Shown piece after piece: positions 1-8,446 of a stretch of DNA of 17,223 nt. The position numbers were made by a program, and so were the translations under genes. This stretch comes from Clostridiales bacterium (GTDB lineage: Bacteria > Bacillota > Clostridia > Lachnospirales > WQUN01): the NCBI GenBank assembly GCA_031289625.1, contig JAITPB010000129.1, positions 1 through 17,223 on the forward strand. The letters are read 5' to 3'. A model generated the notes under the pieces. That model was not told the DNA's origin, ran no database searches, and was given only the letters and a program-made list of their open reading frames with translations. Each line of letters starts with the position of its first letter. Position 1 is the stretch's first letter.

Positions 1-574
1 CCGGCCCGCGCCGTGCGTCCGTGAAGTTTTCGTCTCCTTCCAGGCTGACGATGGGAACCAAATTGCGGTGCGCGTCAAACACGCGCGGGACAGCGCCCTC
101 CATCAATGTGCCATTGGTGAAAACAGGAAACAAAATCGAGGGCCGCCGGCAAGCCTCTTCAATGACATCCATCCGCGTCAGTGGTTCTCCCCCGGCCAGC
201 AAAATCGCGGAGACGCCGAGCTTTTCCGCTTGATCAAAAATACGCCGCCAATCCTGCGCGCTCATTTCCATGCGGCTCGCGGACGCCGCACTGATGTGCG
301 CACCGATGTGCGCACCGATGTGATTCGTCCGATCGTAACAGCCGACGCAGTGCAGATTGCACTGGCTCGCAATGCTGGCGATCAGAAAAAGGGGCGCATG
401 TTCCCCGCATCCCTCCACTTTTTGCCTGCGGGCTTCCGCTTTGGCCGCGGCCAAAGAATAGCGCGCCCAAAACGCGCTTGCCCGCGGATTGTGCCAAGTT
501 GCCTTGAGAGCGTCCCGGATCAGTGATGCGACGCCGTCGTTCAAGTATCGCTCCAAAGTCAAATCATTTTTCAT
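1..574 (-). CDS. Radical SAM protein, 3' end outside window
   Basis: This is an open frame running off the left edge, with 191 complete codons visible. It carries the radical SAM 4Fe-4S motif CNLHCVGCY (Cys72, Cys76, Cys79), which reductively cleaves S-adenosylmethionine. Further on are LLAGGEPL (about 126-132, the GGE motif that contacts the SAM amino group) and FTNGTLM (about 152-158), in the order expected for the partial TIM barrel. About 65 residues precede the cluster. The substrate cannot be told because the C-terminal half, including any auxiliary cluster (SPASM) domain, is missing. The ATG at 574 is chosen because a good promoter lies 50-80 bp upstream; its ribosome binding site is weak (GGAG about 14 nt away). 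An unusual 12-bp tandem repeat lies just after the cysteine motif, giving HIGAHIGAHI. The family call is firm from the motifs, the function is not. Confidence 0.87.
   Translation of the reverse strand, partial: MKNDLTLERYLNDGVASLIRDALKATWHNPRASAFWARYSLAAAKAEARRQKVEGCGEHAPLFLIASIASQCNLHCVGCYDRTNHIGAHIGAHISAASASRMEMSAQDWRRIFDQAEKLGVSAILLAGGEPLTRMDVIEEACRRPSILFPVFTNGTLMEGAVPRVFDAHRNLVPIVSLEGDENFTDARRGP
293..322. repeat. 12-bp tandem repeat inside the radical SAM gene
   Basis: The unit gatgtgcgcacc occurs twice in full, followed by half a unit (gatgtg). On the minus strand it encodes an in-frame HIGA-HIGA-HI stretch about six residues after the last cluster cysteine. Because the unit is a multiple of three, copy number can change without breaking the frame. 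Confidence 0.9.
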
Positions 575-625
575 ATTTTTACCCCACACTCCATTAAACT
601 CTATCTTTTATGCGCCGCGTCTATT

Positions 626-654
626 ATTATACACAAAACGACGCTTTTTGTAAA
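626..654 (-). promoter_or_regulatory. Sigma-A-like promoter of the radical SAM gene
   Basis: On the minus strand a -35 box TTTACA (654-649) is separated by exactly 17 bp from a perfect -10 box TATAAT (631-626). This predicts transcription starting near 619 and a leader of about 45 nt before the ATG at 574. It is divergent from the dnaE promoter. Confidence 0.7.
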
Positions 655-677
655 TTGCGTGTAGTTTCCTTTTGCGT

Positions 678-706
678 TTGCAAAACAGCGTAAAAGCATG
701 TACAAT
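678..706 (+). promoter_or_regulatory. Sigma-A-like promoter of dnaE
   Basis: TTGCAA (678-683), a 17-bp spacer and TACAAT (701-706) precede the dnaE start. The predicted transcript start near 713 lies just upstream of the ribosome binding site at 727-733. It also lies downstream of the in-frame ATG at 698, which argues against that longer start. Confidence 0.6.
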
Positions 707-739
707 TCTATAGAGCAATCCTATCGAGAGGTGGCGCGA

Positions 740-3700
740 ATGGCGGATAACTCTTTTACACATCTGCATGTACATTCGGAGTACAGTCTGCTGGACGGCT
801 CCGCAAAAATAAAAGAATTGATCGCGCGGGCCAAGGCGCTGGGCATGAACGCCCTGGCTTTGACAGACCACGGCGTGATGTACGGCGTAATCGATTTTTA
901 TCAGGAAGCGATCGCGAACGGCATAAAACCCATTTTGGGATGCGAGGTGTATGTGGCCTCCGGCTCGCGGTTCAACAAAGAAAGCGGCAAAGACAATTTT
1001 TATTATCATTTGGTGCTGCTGGCCGAAAACGACGTTGGCTTTCACAACCTGATGAAACTCGTCTCTTTGGGTTTTACGGAAGGGTTTTATTACAAGCCGC
1101 GCGTGGATATTGATTTGCTCCACGAATATAAAGAGGGGCTCATCGCGCTGTCCGCTTGCCTGTCCGGGCCGCCCGCCAAAAATATGCTGCGCTCCGGCTA
1201 TGACAAAGCGTTGGAGTCTGCGCTGCTGTACGATGAGATTTTTGGGCGCGGCCAATTTTATCTGGAACTGCAGGATCACGGCCTCCGGGATCAGCGCCGG
1301 GTCAACGCCGCCCTGATCCAAATCAGCCGAGAAACGGGAATCCCACTGGTCTGCACAAATGACAGCCACTACATCAGCCGTGAAGACGCCAAAGCGCATG
1401 GGATCCTGCTCTGCATTCAAACCGGCAAGACCGTCCATGACCCAGACAGGATGATCTATGAAGGCGAGCAGTTTTATCTGAAATCCCCGGAAGAAATGAC
1501 CGCCTTGTTTTCGAGCGTGCCAGAAGCGCTGGAGAATACCGCGCGCATCGCCGCACGCTGTCAGATTGAAATCCGTTTCCATGAATACAAGCTGCCAAAA
1601 TTTCCCTTGCCAGCGGAGGCAAGCGCCTTTCCCTATCTGCGCGATCTATGCTGTGAGGGGTTGCGTCTGCGTTACGTGCAGGTCACGGAACCCCTGCGCG
1701 AGCGGTTGAATTATGAACTTTCCATCATCCATAACATGGGCTTTGTGGATTATTTTTTGATCACCTGGGATTTTATCAAATACGCGCGGGATCGCGGCAT
1801 CATGGTAGGGCCGGGGCGCGGTTCAGCCGCTGGCAGCCTCGTGGCCTACTGCCTGTGGATCACGAATATCGATCCGATTCAGTACGATCTGATTTTTGAG
1901 CGCTTTTTGAACCCGGAACGGATTTCCATGCCAGACATTGACATTGATTTCTGTTATGAAAGGCGTCAGGAAGTCATTGACTATGTAGTGGAAAAATACG
2001 GCGCGGATCACGTAACACAGATCATCACCTTCGGAACCATGGCGGCGCGCGCGGTCATACGCGACGTAGGCCGCGCGCTGGCCATGCCCTACGCCGACGT
2101 GGATCGGATCGCCAAGATGATTCCCTGTGAACTGGGCATCACCATCCGCCACGCGTTGGAAATCAATCCAGAATTAAAGAAAGCCTACAGCGGGGAAAAC
2201 GACACGCGGGATCTCATCGACATGTCCAGACGCCTCGAAGGACTGCCGCGTCACGCCTCCACGCACGCGGCGGGCGTGGTCATCTGCGACAAGCCTGTGA
2301 TGGAATACGTGCCGCTCAACCAAAACGACGGCGTCGTTACCACGCAGTTTCCCATGACGACCATCGAGCAGCTCGGCCTTTTGAAAATGGATTTTTTGGG
2401 ATTACGCACCTTGACTGTCATTCAAAACGCCGTGCGGGAAATAAAAAGAAACCAAAGCGCTGATATTGACATCGAAAAGATCAGCTATGCCGACTCTAAA
2501 GTGTACGCGCTGATTTCCGAAGCTAAAACGGAAGGCGTTTTTCAATTGGAGAGTACAGGCATGAAAGCGTTCATGCGCGAACTGCGGCCCGCCTGCCTGG
2601 ACGATATCATCGCGGGCATATCCCTGTACCGCCCCGGCCCGATGGATTTCATTCCCAAATATCTCAAAGGCAAAAACAGCAGCGCCCCGATTGAATACAC
2701 GCATCCCGCCTTAAAGCCGATTTTAGAGTCCACCTACGGCTGCATCGTCTATCAGGAGCAGGTCATGCGGATCGTCCGCGATCTGGCTGGCTACAGCCTG
2801 GCGCGCAGCGATATCGTACGGCGCGCCATGTCCAAGAAAAAAACGGATGTCATGGAGCGGGAACGGATCAATTTCGTCAAAGGCTGTGGAGAGCGCGGCA
2901 TTTCTGCCAGCGCGGCGGAGCGCATATTTGACGAGATGACTGATTTCGCCAAATATGCCTTTAATAAATCGCACGCCGCCGCCTACGCCGTGATCGGCTA
3001 TCAGACCGCATGGCTGAAAGCGCATTATCCGGTGGAATTTATGGCCGCCATTTTGACTTCTGTCATGGATTTCACCGGAAAAGTGGCGGAGTATAGTAAC
3101 GAGTGCAAAAAAATGAACATCCGGCTGCTGCCTCCGGACATAAATGAAGGATACGCGCGCTTCAGCGTTTCCGGCGACAGCATCCGCTTCGGCCTGCTGG
3201 CCATCAAAAACGCAGGCCGCGCCGCTATTGACGCGCTGGTGCGGGAGAGGGAGGAACATGGCCAGTTTACGAGCATGACGGAATTTATCAACCGCATGGA
3301 AGGCAAGGACATCAATAAGCGCTGCCTGGAAAGTTTGATCAAGGCGGGCGCGTTGGATTCCATGGGCGGCGGGCGGGCGCAATATATGGCGGCTTTTCCA
3401 GCCATATTAAACGGCGTGGCCCAGATCAAAAAGCGCAACCTGGAAGGCCAGTTAAATTTATTTGAGATGGATGAAGGCGGTTCCGCGCCGCTGATGGACG
3501 ATCTGCCCAAAGTCACGGCGTTTTCCCTCAAAGAGCGCCTGAATTTTGAAAAGGAAGTTTTGGGCCTTTACGTCAGCGGCCATCCTCTCTCAGAATACGA
3601 AGAATTCCTGCGGCGTCATGTGAATGTCTCCAGCGTGGATTTTCTGCGGGACGCCGAGAGCGGCGAAACCAAAGCGCGCGATAATGACTGGGTCAGTTAT

Positions 3701-4189
3701 GGCGGGCTCATCGTATCCAAATCGGTCAAATACACCAAATCATCCAACAAAGCGATGGCGTTTCTGACAGTAGAAGATCTGTTTGGAACCGTCGAAGTCA
3801 TCGTGTTTTCAAAGCTGTATGAAAAGCATCTGGGGGATCTCGCGGCGGATCGCGTAGTGGTCGTGACTGGCCGCGCCAACGTCAAAGAAGATGAAGACGC
3901 CCGGATTGTGGCCAATCAAATACAGTATTACGAAGATCTGGCGCAGGATCAAAATGTCCTCTGGCTGAAAATTCCGAAAGAAAAATCGGTCAGGTTTGAA
4001 AAACTGACCGATATTCTCTCAGCGTATCCCGGCAAAGCGCCCGTGATCATTTACGACGAGGCCAAGCGGCAGAAATTCCAAGCCAGCGAGCGCTTTTGGG
4101 TCGATTTACAGGAACCGCTGATACAAAAATTGAAAGACTGCCTGGGGGAGGACGCCGTGCGTCAGCGCGTGTCCGCGCCGCATTCATGA
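740..4189 (+). CDS. dnaE: DNA polymerase III subunit alpha (DnaE)
   Basis: This is a C-family replicative polymerase of 1149 aa, a usual length for DnaE. Domains in order are an N-terminal PHP domain opening with HLHVHSEYSLLDG (His8 and His10 of the metal site), a palm with GRGSAAGS (about 358) and MPDIDIDF (398-404; Asp399 and Asp401 are the catalytic pair), and the third acidic residue in KMDFLGLRTL (Asp551). A helix-hairpin-helix region (INKRCLESLIKAGALDS) and an OB fold (about 985-1030, YGGLIVSKSVKYTK...FLTVEDLFG) follow. The ATG at 740 is preferred over an in-frame ATG at 698, because AGAGGTGG lies 7 nt upstream of it and the product then begins as family members do. No exonuclease domain is present, which separates it from PolC. 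It is transcribed alone from its own promoter, and no clear hairpin terminator follows. Confidence 0.98.
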   Translation: MADNSFTHLHVHSEYSLLDGSAKIKELIARAKALGMNALALTDHGVMYGVIDFYQEAIANGIKPILGCEVYVASGSRFNKESGKDNFYYHLVLLAENDVGFHNLMKLVSLGFTEGFYYKPRVDIDLLHEYKEGLIALSACLSGPPAKNMLRSGYDKALESALLYDEIFGRGQFYLELQDHGLRDQRRVNAALIQISRETGIPLVCTNDSHYISREDAKAHGILLCIQTGKTVHDPDRMIYEGEQFYLKSPEEMTALFSSVPEALENTARIAARCQIEIRFHEYKLPKFPLPAEASAFPYLRDLCCEGLRLRYVQVTEPLRERLNYELSIIHNMGFVDYFLITWDFIKYARDRGIMVGPGRGSAAGSLVAYCLWITNIDPIQYDLIFERFLNPERISMPDIDIDFCYERRQEVIDYVVEKYGADHVTQIITFGTMAARAVIRDVGRALAMPYADVDRIAKMIPCELGITIRHALEINPELKKAYSGENDTRDLIDMSRRLEGLPRHASTHAAGVVICDKPVMEYVPLNQNDGVVTTQFPMTTIEQLGLLKMDFLGLRTLTVIQNAVREIKRNQSADIDIEKISYADSKVYALISEAKTEGVFQLESTGMKAFMRELRPACLDDIIAGISLYRPGPMDFIPKYLKGKNSSAPIEYTHPALKPILESTYGCIVYQEQVMRIVRDLAGYSLARSDIVRRAMSKKKTDVMERERINFVKGCGERGISASAAERIFDEMTDFAKYAFNKSHAAAYAVIGYQTAWLKAHYPVEFMAAILTSVMDFTGKVAEYSNECKKMNIRLLPPDINEGYARFSVSGDSIRFGLLAIKNAGRAAIDALVREREEHGQFTSMTEFINRMEGKDINKRCLESLIKAGALDSMGGGRAQYMAAFPAILNGVAQIKKRNLEGQLNLFEMDEGGSAPLMDDLPKVTAFSLKERLNFEKEVLGLYVSGHPLSEYEEFLRRHVNVSSVDFLRDAESGETKARDNDWVSYGGLIVSKSVKYTKSSNKAMAFLTVEDLFGTVEVIVFSKLYEKHLGDLAADRVVVVTGRANVKEDEDARIVANQIQYYEDLAQDQNVLWLKIPKEKSVRFEKLTDILSAYPGKAPVIIYDEAKRQKFQASERFWVDLQEPLIQKLKDCLGEDAVRQRVSAPHS

Positions 4190-4230
4190 AGAACGAACGC
4201 AAAATATGAACAGCCGCAATCGAATTATCA

Positions 4231-4260
4231 TTGACAATCTGATCCCGCTATGCTAGCATA
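4231..4260 (+). promoter_or_regulatory. Extended -10 promoter overlapped by a 12-bp palindrome
   Basis: A perfect -35 box TTGACA (4231-4236), a 17-bp spacer and TAGCAT (4254-4259), with TG one base upstream of the -10 as in extended -10 promoters. The -10 lies within the perfect palindrome TATGCTAGCATA (4249-4260), which could be an operator. It is positioned to drive the secreted protein starting at 4288. Confidence 0.6.
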
Positions 4261-4287
4261 ACTTCAAAAATAGGACGGTGGTTAGTC

Positions 4288-5217
4288 TTGAAAAGAGTTA
4301 CGGCCATTTTGGCCTTCTGCCTTTTGCTGAGGTTTCCCGCGAAGGTGTCCGCGGCAGCCTTTCTGTCTGCGGTTCCAGCGGCGAACCCCGAACACAAAAT
4401 TGAATTTTCATTTGACAAAGAAAAGATCACCTACGCCGACGGTTCCACGGAAACATTTGACAAGACGTATAAAGCGCTGATCGTCAACGGCGGCTTAATC
4501 AAATCAGACGTGAAAACCATAAACGATCGCACTCTCGTACCGATCCGGGCGCTGGCCGAGGCCCTGAACGGTACGGTGGACTGGGATGAGGCGGCGCGCA
4601 TGGTGACTGTTCACAAAGACGATAAGACCATCGTGATGACCATCGGCAGCAAAAACATCAGAGTCAACGACATAGAGCAGGCCATTGACGTGGCTCCGGA
4701 TATTTACAGCAATTATACTTATCTGCCCATTCGGTTCGTATCTGAAGCGCTGGGCGCCGATGTCGCCTATACGACGGGTTACTATGATACAGACTCCAAA
4801 AAATTTAGTAACTTTATGATCGTGCGCGGGATTCAAGGGAACGTGATCGTGGATCAGTTTGATCCCGCCTGGCCCGTCATCCTGCCCGATGAGGCCGCCG
4901 CCAGAGTCCAATATTTTATGAATACGATGTTCAGCCATTTTAAACCCGATTACACCGAGCAGCGGGCCGGTGATCTCAGTGACGCTGTCCTGCAAAGTAC
5001 TTTTCAGATGATTCAGCAAAATATCGACAGCACCAATGTCATCGGCGCGGTGTCCCGTTATTATGTCGTAGAAAGCGCCAGCCTCTTTCTGTTTGACAAA
5101 TTTACGGGCGAGCTATACTCTGTCAGCAGTGACGGCGCTTCAAACACAGTCAGCCGGTTTGTGGACGGCAATGAAAATAATTTCCGGTTATTTGTGAACG
5201 GTTATTTTACCATCTGA
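4288..5217 (+). CDS. Secreted copper amine oxidase N-terminal-like (stalk) domain protein
   Basis: A predicted exported protein of 309 aa. Residues 1-22 form a Sec signal peptide (MKR, hydrophobic AILAFCLLL, then AKVSAA as likely cleavage site). Residues about 63-165 match the copper amine oxidase N-terminal-like domain common in Firmicute envelope proteins: VNGGLIKSDVKTINDRTLVPIRALAEAL, then a second half with YTYLPIRFVSEALGADV. The paired VPIR...EAL and LPIR...EAL motifs are diagnostic. The C-terminal 130 residues are not recognised and contain no catalytic motif I can see, so despite the domain name there is no reason to expect amine oxidase activity; a wall or scaffold role is inference. 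The start is TTG at 4288, with GGACGGTGG a few bases upstream and no ATG alternative before the signal peptide. It has its own promoter and terminator. Confidence 0.85.
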   Translation: MKRVTAILAFCLLLRFPAKVSAAAFLSAVPAANPEHKIEFSFDKEKITYADGSTETFDKTYKALIVNGGLIKSDVKTINDRTLVPIRALAEALNGTVDWDEAARMVTVHKDDKTIVMTIGSKNIRVNDIEQAIDVAPDIYSNYTYLPIRFVSEALGADVAYTTGYYDTDSKKFSNFMIVRGIQGNVIVDQFDPAWPVILPDEAAARVQYFMNTMFSHFKPDYTEQRAGDLSDAVLQSTFQMIQQNIDSTNVIGAVSRYYVVESASLFLFDKFTGELYSVSSDGASNTVSRFVDGNENNFRLFVNGYFTI

Positions 5218-5229
5218 TTTTACCATCTG
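5204..5229. repeat. 13-bp tandem duplication across the stop codon
   Basis: The sequence attttaccatctg occurs at 5204-5216 and again directly at 5217-5229. The first copy holds the last codons of the secreted protein, whose TGA is completed at the junction. It looks like a recent slippage duplication at the 3' end. Confidence 0.85.
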
Positions 5230-5234
5230 ATCTC

Positions 5235-5271
5235 AAAAAAAGGATGAGCCGGTTCGGGTTCATCCTTTTTT
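5235..5271 (+). terminator. Rho-independent terminator
   Basis: The hairpin GGATGAGCC (5242-5250) pairs with GGTTCATCC (5257-5265), with one G-T pair and a 6-nt loop. It is preceded by seven A and followed by six T, and lies just after the secreted protein gene. Confidence 0.88.
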
Positions 5272-5325
5272 ACGTGCTAAAAGGGAAAACAAAATCGCGC
5301 CTTGTGGCGCACACTGTCCACTTTT

Positions 5326-5333
5326 CATATAAT
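5326..5333 (+). promoter_or_regulatory. Possible sporulation -10 element upstream of csp
   Basis: CATATAAT resembles the CATACAAT -10 consensus of the mother-cell factor sigma-E, which drives csp and sleC genes in studied clostridia. It also contains a perfect sigma-A TATAAT. I see no good -35 for either factor at the right distance, so the assignment is tentative. Confidence 0.3.
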
Positions 5334-5375
5334 TGATTAAGAAAACAGATCGATAATGAGAGGGTGAACGAAAAC

Positions 5376-7076
5376 TTGGACAATATAGATCCTGTTTTTT
5401 ACGATAGCGAGCTGTTGAGCGGGTTTGACGAAAACGATAATACCTGGGAAGTGATCGTAAAGTACAACGGGGATATTCTGCGCCTTGAAGAAGAATTGCC
5501 CTCTGAAATAGAAATTTTGAGCGAAAATTACGCCATCATCACATTGGACGCCAGTTTTGTTGAAGCGCTTAGCCGCTACCCGGAAATTGAACATGTCGAA
5601 AAACCTAAGAACCTGATATTTACTTTGAAAGATTCTATCATACGTTCCTGCATCGCCTCAGCCCAAAGTAATTTGAGTTATCACCTGACAGGAAAGGGCG
5701 TCGCCGTGGCTGTCCTGGACTCTGGCATTGATTACACGCATCCTGATTTCCGCAACCCAGACGGCACAAGCCGGATTCTTTTTTTATGGGATCAGACAGG
5801 GCGCCCTGATTCGCCTCCATCCGGATTCAGGCATGGGATCGAATACACCAACGATGACTTCAATCTAGCGCTGCTGAATTCGCAGCCTTTCTCCGTCATA
5901 CCTGAATTAGACACCGTTGGACATGGTACGGCTGTTGCTGGCGCGGCGGCGGGCAATGGCCGCGCCAGTGCGGGGATGAACAAGGGCGCCGCGCCGGAAG
6001 CTTCCATTATCGCAGTGCGGCTGGGGCGCACAGGCGAGCGCTCTTTTGTGCGAAACACGGAACTTATGCGCGCCCTTAAATACAGCATTGACAAAGCGCA
6101 GAGTTTAAATATGCCAGTGGCTGTCAACATCAGCTATGGCACAAACAATGGCTCGCATGACGGCAAATCCCTGTTTGAAACATTTATTAACGAAATGGCC
6201 CGCAAATGGAAAACATGTATCGCAGTCGCTTCTGGCAATGAAGGCTCATCCTCGCATCATTTTTCGGATCAATTAAAAACGGGGGAAGTCAGGGACGTTG
6301 TTTTTTTCACATCAAGCAGTCTCCAATCTTTTTATATTACGTATTGGCAAAATTTTGTGGATGAGTTTACGCTGGAACTCATTTTGCCCAACGGGAAATC
6401 TACTGGGGTAATCAGCCTGGTGGATAGAATCAGAAATTTTCGCTTCGCGGACATTTATGTCTCTATTGAATACAGCCAACCCAATCATTATAACGAAAAC
6501 CAAGAGATCTTTTTTCAGGTGAACAGCAGCCGTACGCCCTTGCCGGCAGGCGTGTGGACCATCAAGGTTCGAGCCGAGAATATCACAGTGGGAACATTTG
6601 ACATGTGGCTGCCGATTACCGAGGAAGTCTCGCAGAACACGGCGTTCACTACGCCAGATCCCTATACTACACTGACTCTTCCTTCTACATCGGAAGCGGT
6701 CATTACCGTGGGTGGCTACGATCATCGAGTCGGCAGTTTCGCGGAGTTTTCAGGCCGGGGATATACGCGTTTAGGCGCGGTCAAGCCGGATCTGGCCGCG
6801 CCTGCCGTTTCTATTGTCACACCGCGCAAAGGCGGCGGATATGACACGTTTACTGGAACAAGCATCGCCGCCCCATTTGTAACAGGCTCCGCAGCGCTCA
6901 TGATGGAGTGGGGCATTGTGAAGGGCAATGATCCATTTTTGTTCGGCGAGCGTATAAAAGCCTTTCTAAAAAGCGGCGCAACGCGAAGCGCTGGAAAATC
7001 TTATCCCGATCCGAGCTGGGGCTATGGAAAATTATGCCTGAGAAACACCTTGGATCAGTTGGTGGAATATCTGTGA
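5376..7076 (+). CDS. cspB: Csp-type subtilisin-like germination protease
   Basis: A serine protease of family S8 (566 aa), closest in layout to the clostridial Csp proteases that cleave pro-SleC on germination. It has a hydrophilic prodomain (about 1-90) and no signal peptide, which fits a protein packed into the spore by the mother cell. The triad is complete: Asp115 (AVLDSGID), His183 (GHGTAVAG) and Ser496 (TGTSIAAP), with oxyanion Asn287 (ASGNEG). A long insertion with beta character (about 300-420) splits the catalytic domain, as in Csp proteins. TTG at 5376 is preferred because AGAGGGTGA (5359-5367) lies 8 nt upstream; GTG at 5364 is in frame but sits inside that motif. sleC follows 13 nt downstream. 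No second Csp (CspA or the CspC pseudoprotease) is in the window. Confidence 0.85.
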   Translation: MDNIDPVFYDSELLSGFDENDNTWEVIVKYNGDILRLEEELPSEIEILSENYAIITLDASFVEALSRYPEIEHVEKPKNLIFTLKDSIIRSCIASAQSNLSYHLTGKGVAVAVLDSGIDYTHPDFRNPDGTSRILFLWDQTGRPDSPPSGFRHGIEYTNDDFNLALLNSQPFSVIPELDTVGHGTAVAGAAAGNGRASAGMNKGAAPEASIIAVRLGRTGERSFVRNTELMRALKYSIDKAQSLNMPVAVNISYGTNNGSHDGKSLFETFINEMARKWKTCIAVASGNEGSSSHHFSDQLKTGEVRDVVFFTSSSLQSFYITYWQNFVDEFTLELILPNGKSTGVISLVDRIRNFRFADIYVSIEYSQPNHYNENQEIFFQVNSSRTPLPAGVWTIKVRAENITVGTFDMWLPITEEVSQNTAFTTPDPYTTLTLPSTSEAVITVGGYDHRVGSFAEFSGRGYTRLGAVKPDLAAPAVSIVTPRKGGGYDTFTGTSIAAPFVTGSAALMMEWGIVKGNDPFLFGERIKAFLKSGATRSAGKSYPDPSWGYGKLCLRNTLDQLVEYL

Positions 7077-7089
7077 AGGGAGAGATCGT

Positions 7090-8373
7090 GTGTTTTATTA
7101 TCGAAAAGGCCATTTTATGTCCAGGCAGGCTTTTACCGATCAGGGAGGCTTGCAGATCAGCGTAGTCACGGAGAGCGGCAGCAAACCTGTCGAGAACGCC
7201 TCCGTGCAAGTCACGCCTAAGTCATTACCCGGCAATGTCATTGATGAGTTCATTACGGACATCTCCGGCCAAACTTCGGAGATGATGCTGCCTGCGCCGC
7301 CGCTTGAATATTCCATGCAGCCTGACGGGGGCCAGCCTTACAGCGAATATGACGTCCAGGTAGAGATGGATGGCTATGAACCTACGCTCGTCGAAGGCGT
7401 TCAAATTTTTCCCAACACAACAGCCATCCAATCCATAGGCCTTGAGCCTCAGAAAAGTTCTCTAAACGCGCCCATAAATACCATTCATATTCAAGAACCA
7501 GTGCTGTGGGGCGTGTATCCGCCTAAAATCCCGGAAGACATGGTCAAGGAACTGCCTCCGTCTACAGGCTTTGTGGTTCTGCCGCATCCTGTGGTACCAG
7601 AAACCGTCGTTGTACACAATGGGGCACCCTCAAACGCTTCCGCGCAAAACTATTGGGTGCCGTTCAAAAACTACATTAAAAATGTAGCCAGCTGTGAAAT
7701 CTACTCCAACTGGCCGGAATCCACCATTCGCGCCAATATACTGGCCATTCTGTCTTTTACCCTCAATCGTGTTTATACAGAATGGTACCGCTCTAAAGGC
7801 TATAATTTTACAATCACCAATTCAACTGCGTATGATCACGCGTTTACCTATGGGCGCAATATCTTTGACGAAATTTCCATCATTGTAGATGACATTTTCA
7901 CAAGTTTTATCACCAAACCCAATATTCGGCAGCCTTTATTCGCGCAATATTGCGACGGAAAAAGATCCACCTGTCCGAACTGGATGACACAATGGGGTTC
8001 TAAAGATCTAGGCGACAAGGGATATTCCGCCATTGACATCTTGAAAAATTTTTATGGAAGCGACGTCTATCTGATGCAGACGGAAAAGGTGGAGGGCGTG
8101 CCTTCTTCTTTCAGCGGAACCAATCTGCAGATGGGTTCAAGCGGATCAGATGTGCGCACGATACAGGAGCAGCTCAACGCGGTTTCCAATAATTATCCCG
8201 CCATCAAAAAAATGCGCGTAGACGGAGAGTTCAACGACGCGACCCGGGAGGCTGTGGAAAAATTTCAGGAAATATTCCGTCTGCCTTCCAGCGGCATTGT
8301 AGACTATCCTACCTGGTATAAAATTTCCGAGATTTATGTGGGTGTAACCAAAATGGCTGAGCTGACGAACTAA
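7090..8373 (+). CDS. sleC: SleC-type spore cortex-lytic enzyme
   Basis: A spore cortex peptidoglycan hydrolase of 427 aa, matching the SleC plan and length. Residues about 20-120 form a beta-sandwich prepro region with a carboxypeptidase-regulatory-like pattern (SKPVENASVQV). A linker of about 125-185 contains HPVVPETVVVHNGAP. The SpoIID-like catalytic domain (about 188-335) has VPFKNYIKNVASCEIYSNWP, with Glu203 as candidate catalytic acid, then LNRVYTEWYRSKGYNF, TNSTAYDHAF and the Cys pair of YCDGKRSTCP. A type-1 peptidoglycan-binding domain ends the protein (about 345-425: LQMGSSGSDVRTIQEQLN, VDGEFNDATREAVEKFQ). There is no Sec signal, as with SleC, whose N-terminal pre-pro part is removed; the Csp encoded just upstream is the likely activator. 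The GTG start at 7090 is set by AAGGGAG 7 nt before it. The family call is strong; which side of the linker is cleaved is not visible. Confidence 0.88.
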   Translation: MFYYRKGHFMSRQAFTDQGGLQISVVTESGSKPVENASVQVTPKSLPGNVIDEFITDISGQTSEMMLPAPPLEYSMQPDGGQPYSEYDVQVEMDGYEPTLVEGVQIFPNTTAIQSIGLEPQKSSLNAPINTIHIQEPVLWGVYPPKIPEDMVKELPPSTGFVVLPHPVVPETVVVHNGAPSNASAQNYWVPFKNYIKNVASCEIYSNWPESTIRANILAILSFTLNRVYTEWYRSKGYNFTITNSTAYDHAFTYGRNIFDEISIIVDDIFTSFITKPNIRQPLFAQYCDGKRSTCPNWMTQWGSKDLGDKGYSAIDILKNFYGSDVYLMQTEKVEGVPSSFSGTNLQMGSSGSDVRTIQEQLNAVSNNYPAIKKMRVDGEFNDATREAVEKFQEIFRLPSSGIVDYPTWYKISEIYVGVTKMAELTN

Positions 8374-8398
8374 CGTACCCCAGGTATATATGAATCCA

Positions 8399-8438
8399 TA
8401 AAAAAACCACAGCCCGTATATATCGGCTGCGGTTTTTT
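8399..8438. terminator. Bidirectional Rho-independent terminator
   Basis: CCACAGCC (8407-8414) pairs with GGCTGCGG (8425-8432) with one A-C mismatch. A and T runs flank both sides, so it can end transcription of sleC on the plus strand and of the convergent small gene on the minus strand, whose stop codon is 9 bp away. Confidence 0.88.
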
Positions 8439-8446
8439 GTTTCTCT

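Noticed and set aside
698..739. Upstream in-frame ATG giving a 14-residue longer DnaE
   Set aside because: It overlaps the likely -10 box and would start before the predicted transcript. The ribosome binding site AGAGGTGG serves ATG 740.
608..1582. Minus-strand open frame of 324 codons opposite dnaE
   Set aside because: It lies wholly antisense to the conserved PHP region of dnaE and across both intergenic promoters, has no domain I recognise and no ribosome binding site of note. It reflects codon bias of the real gene.
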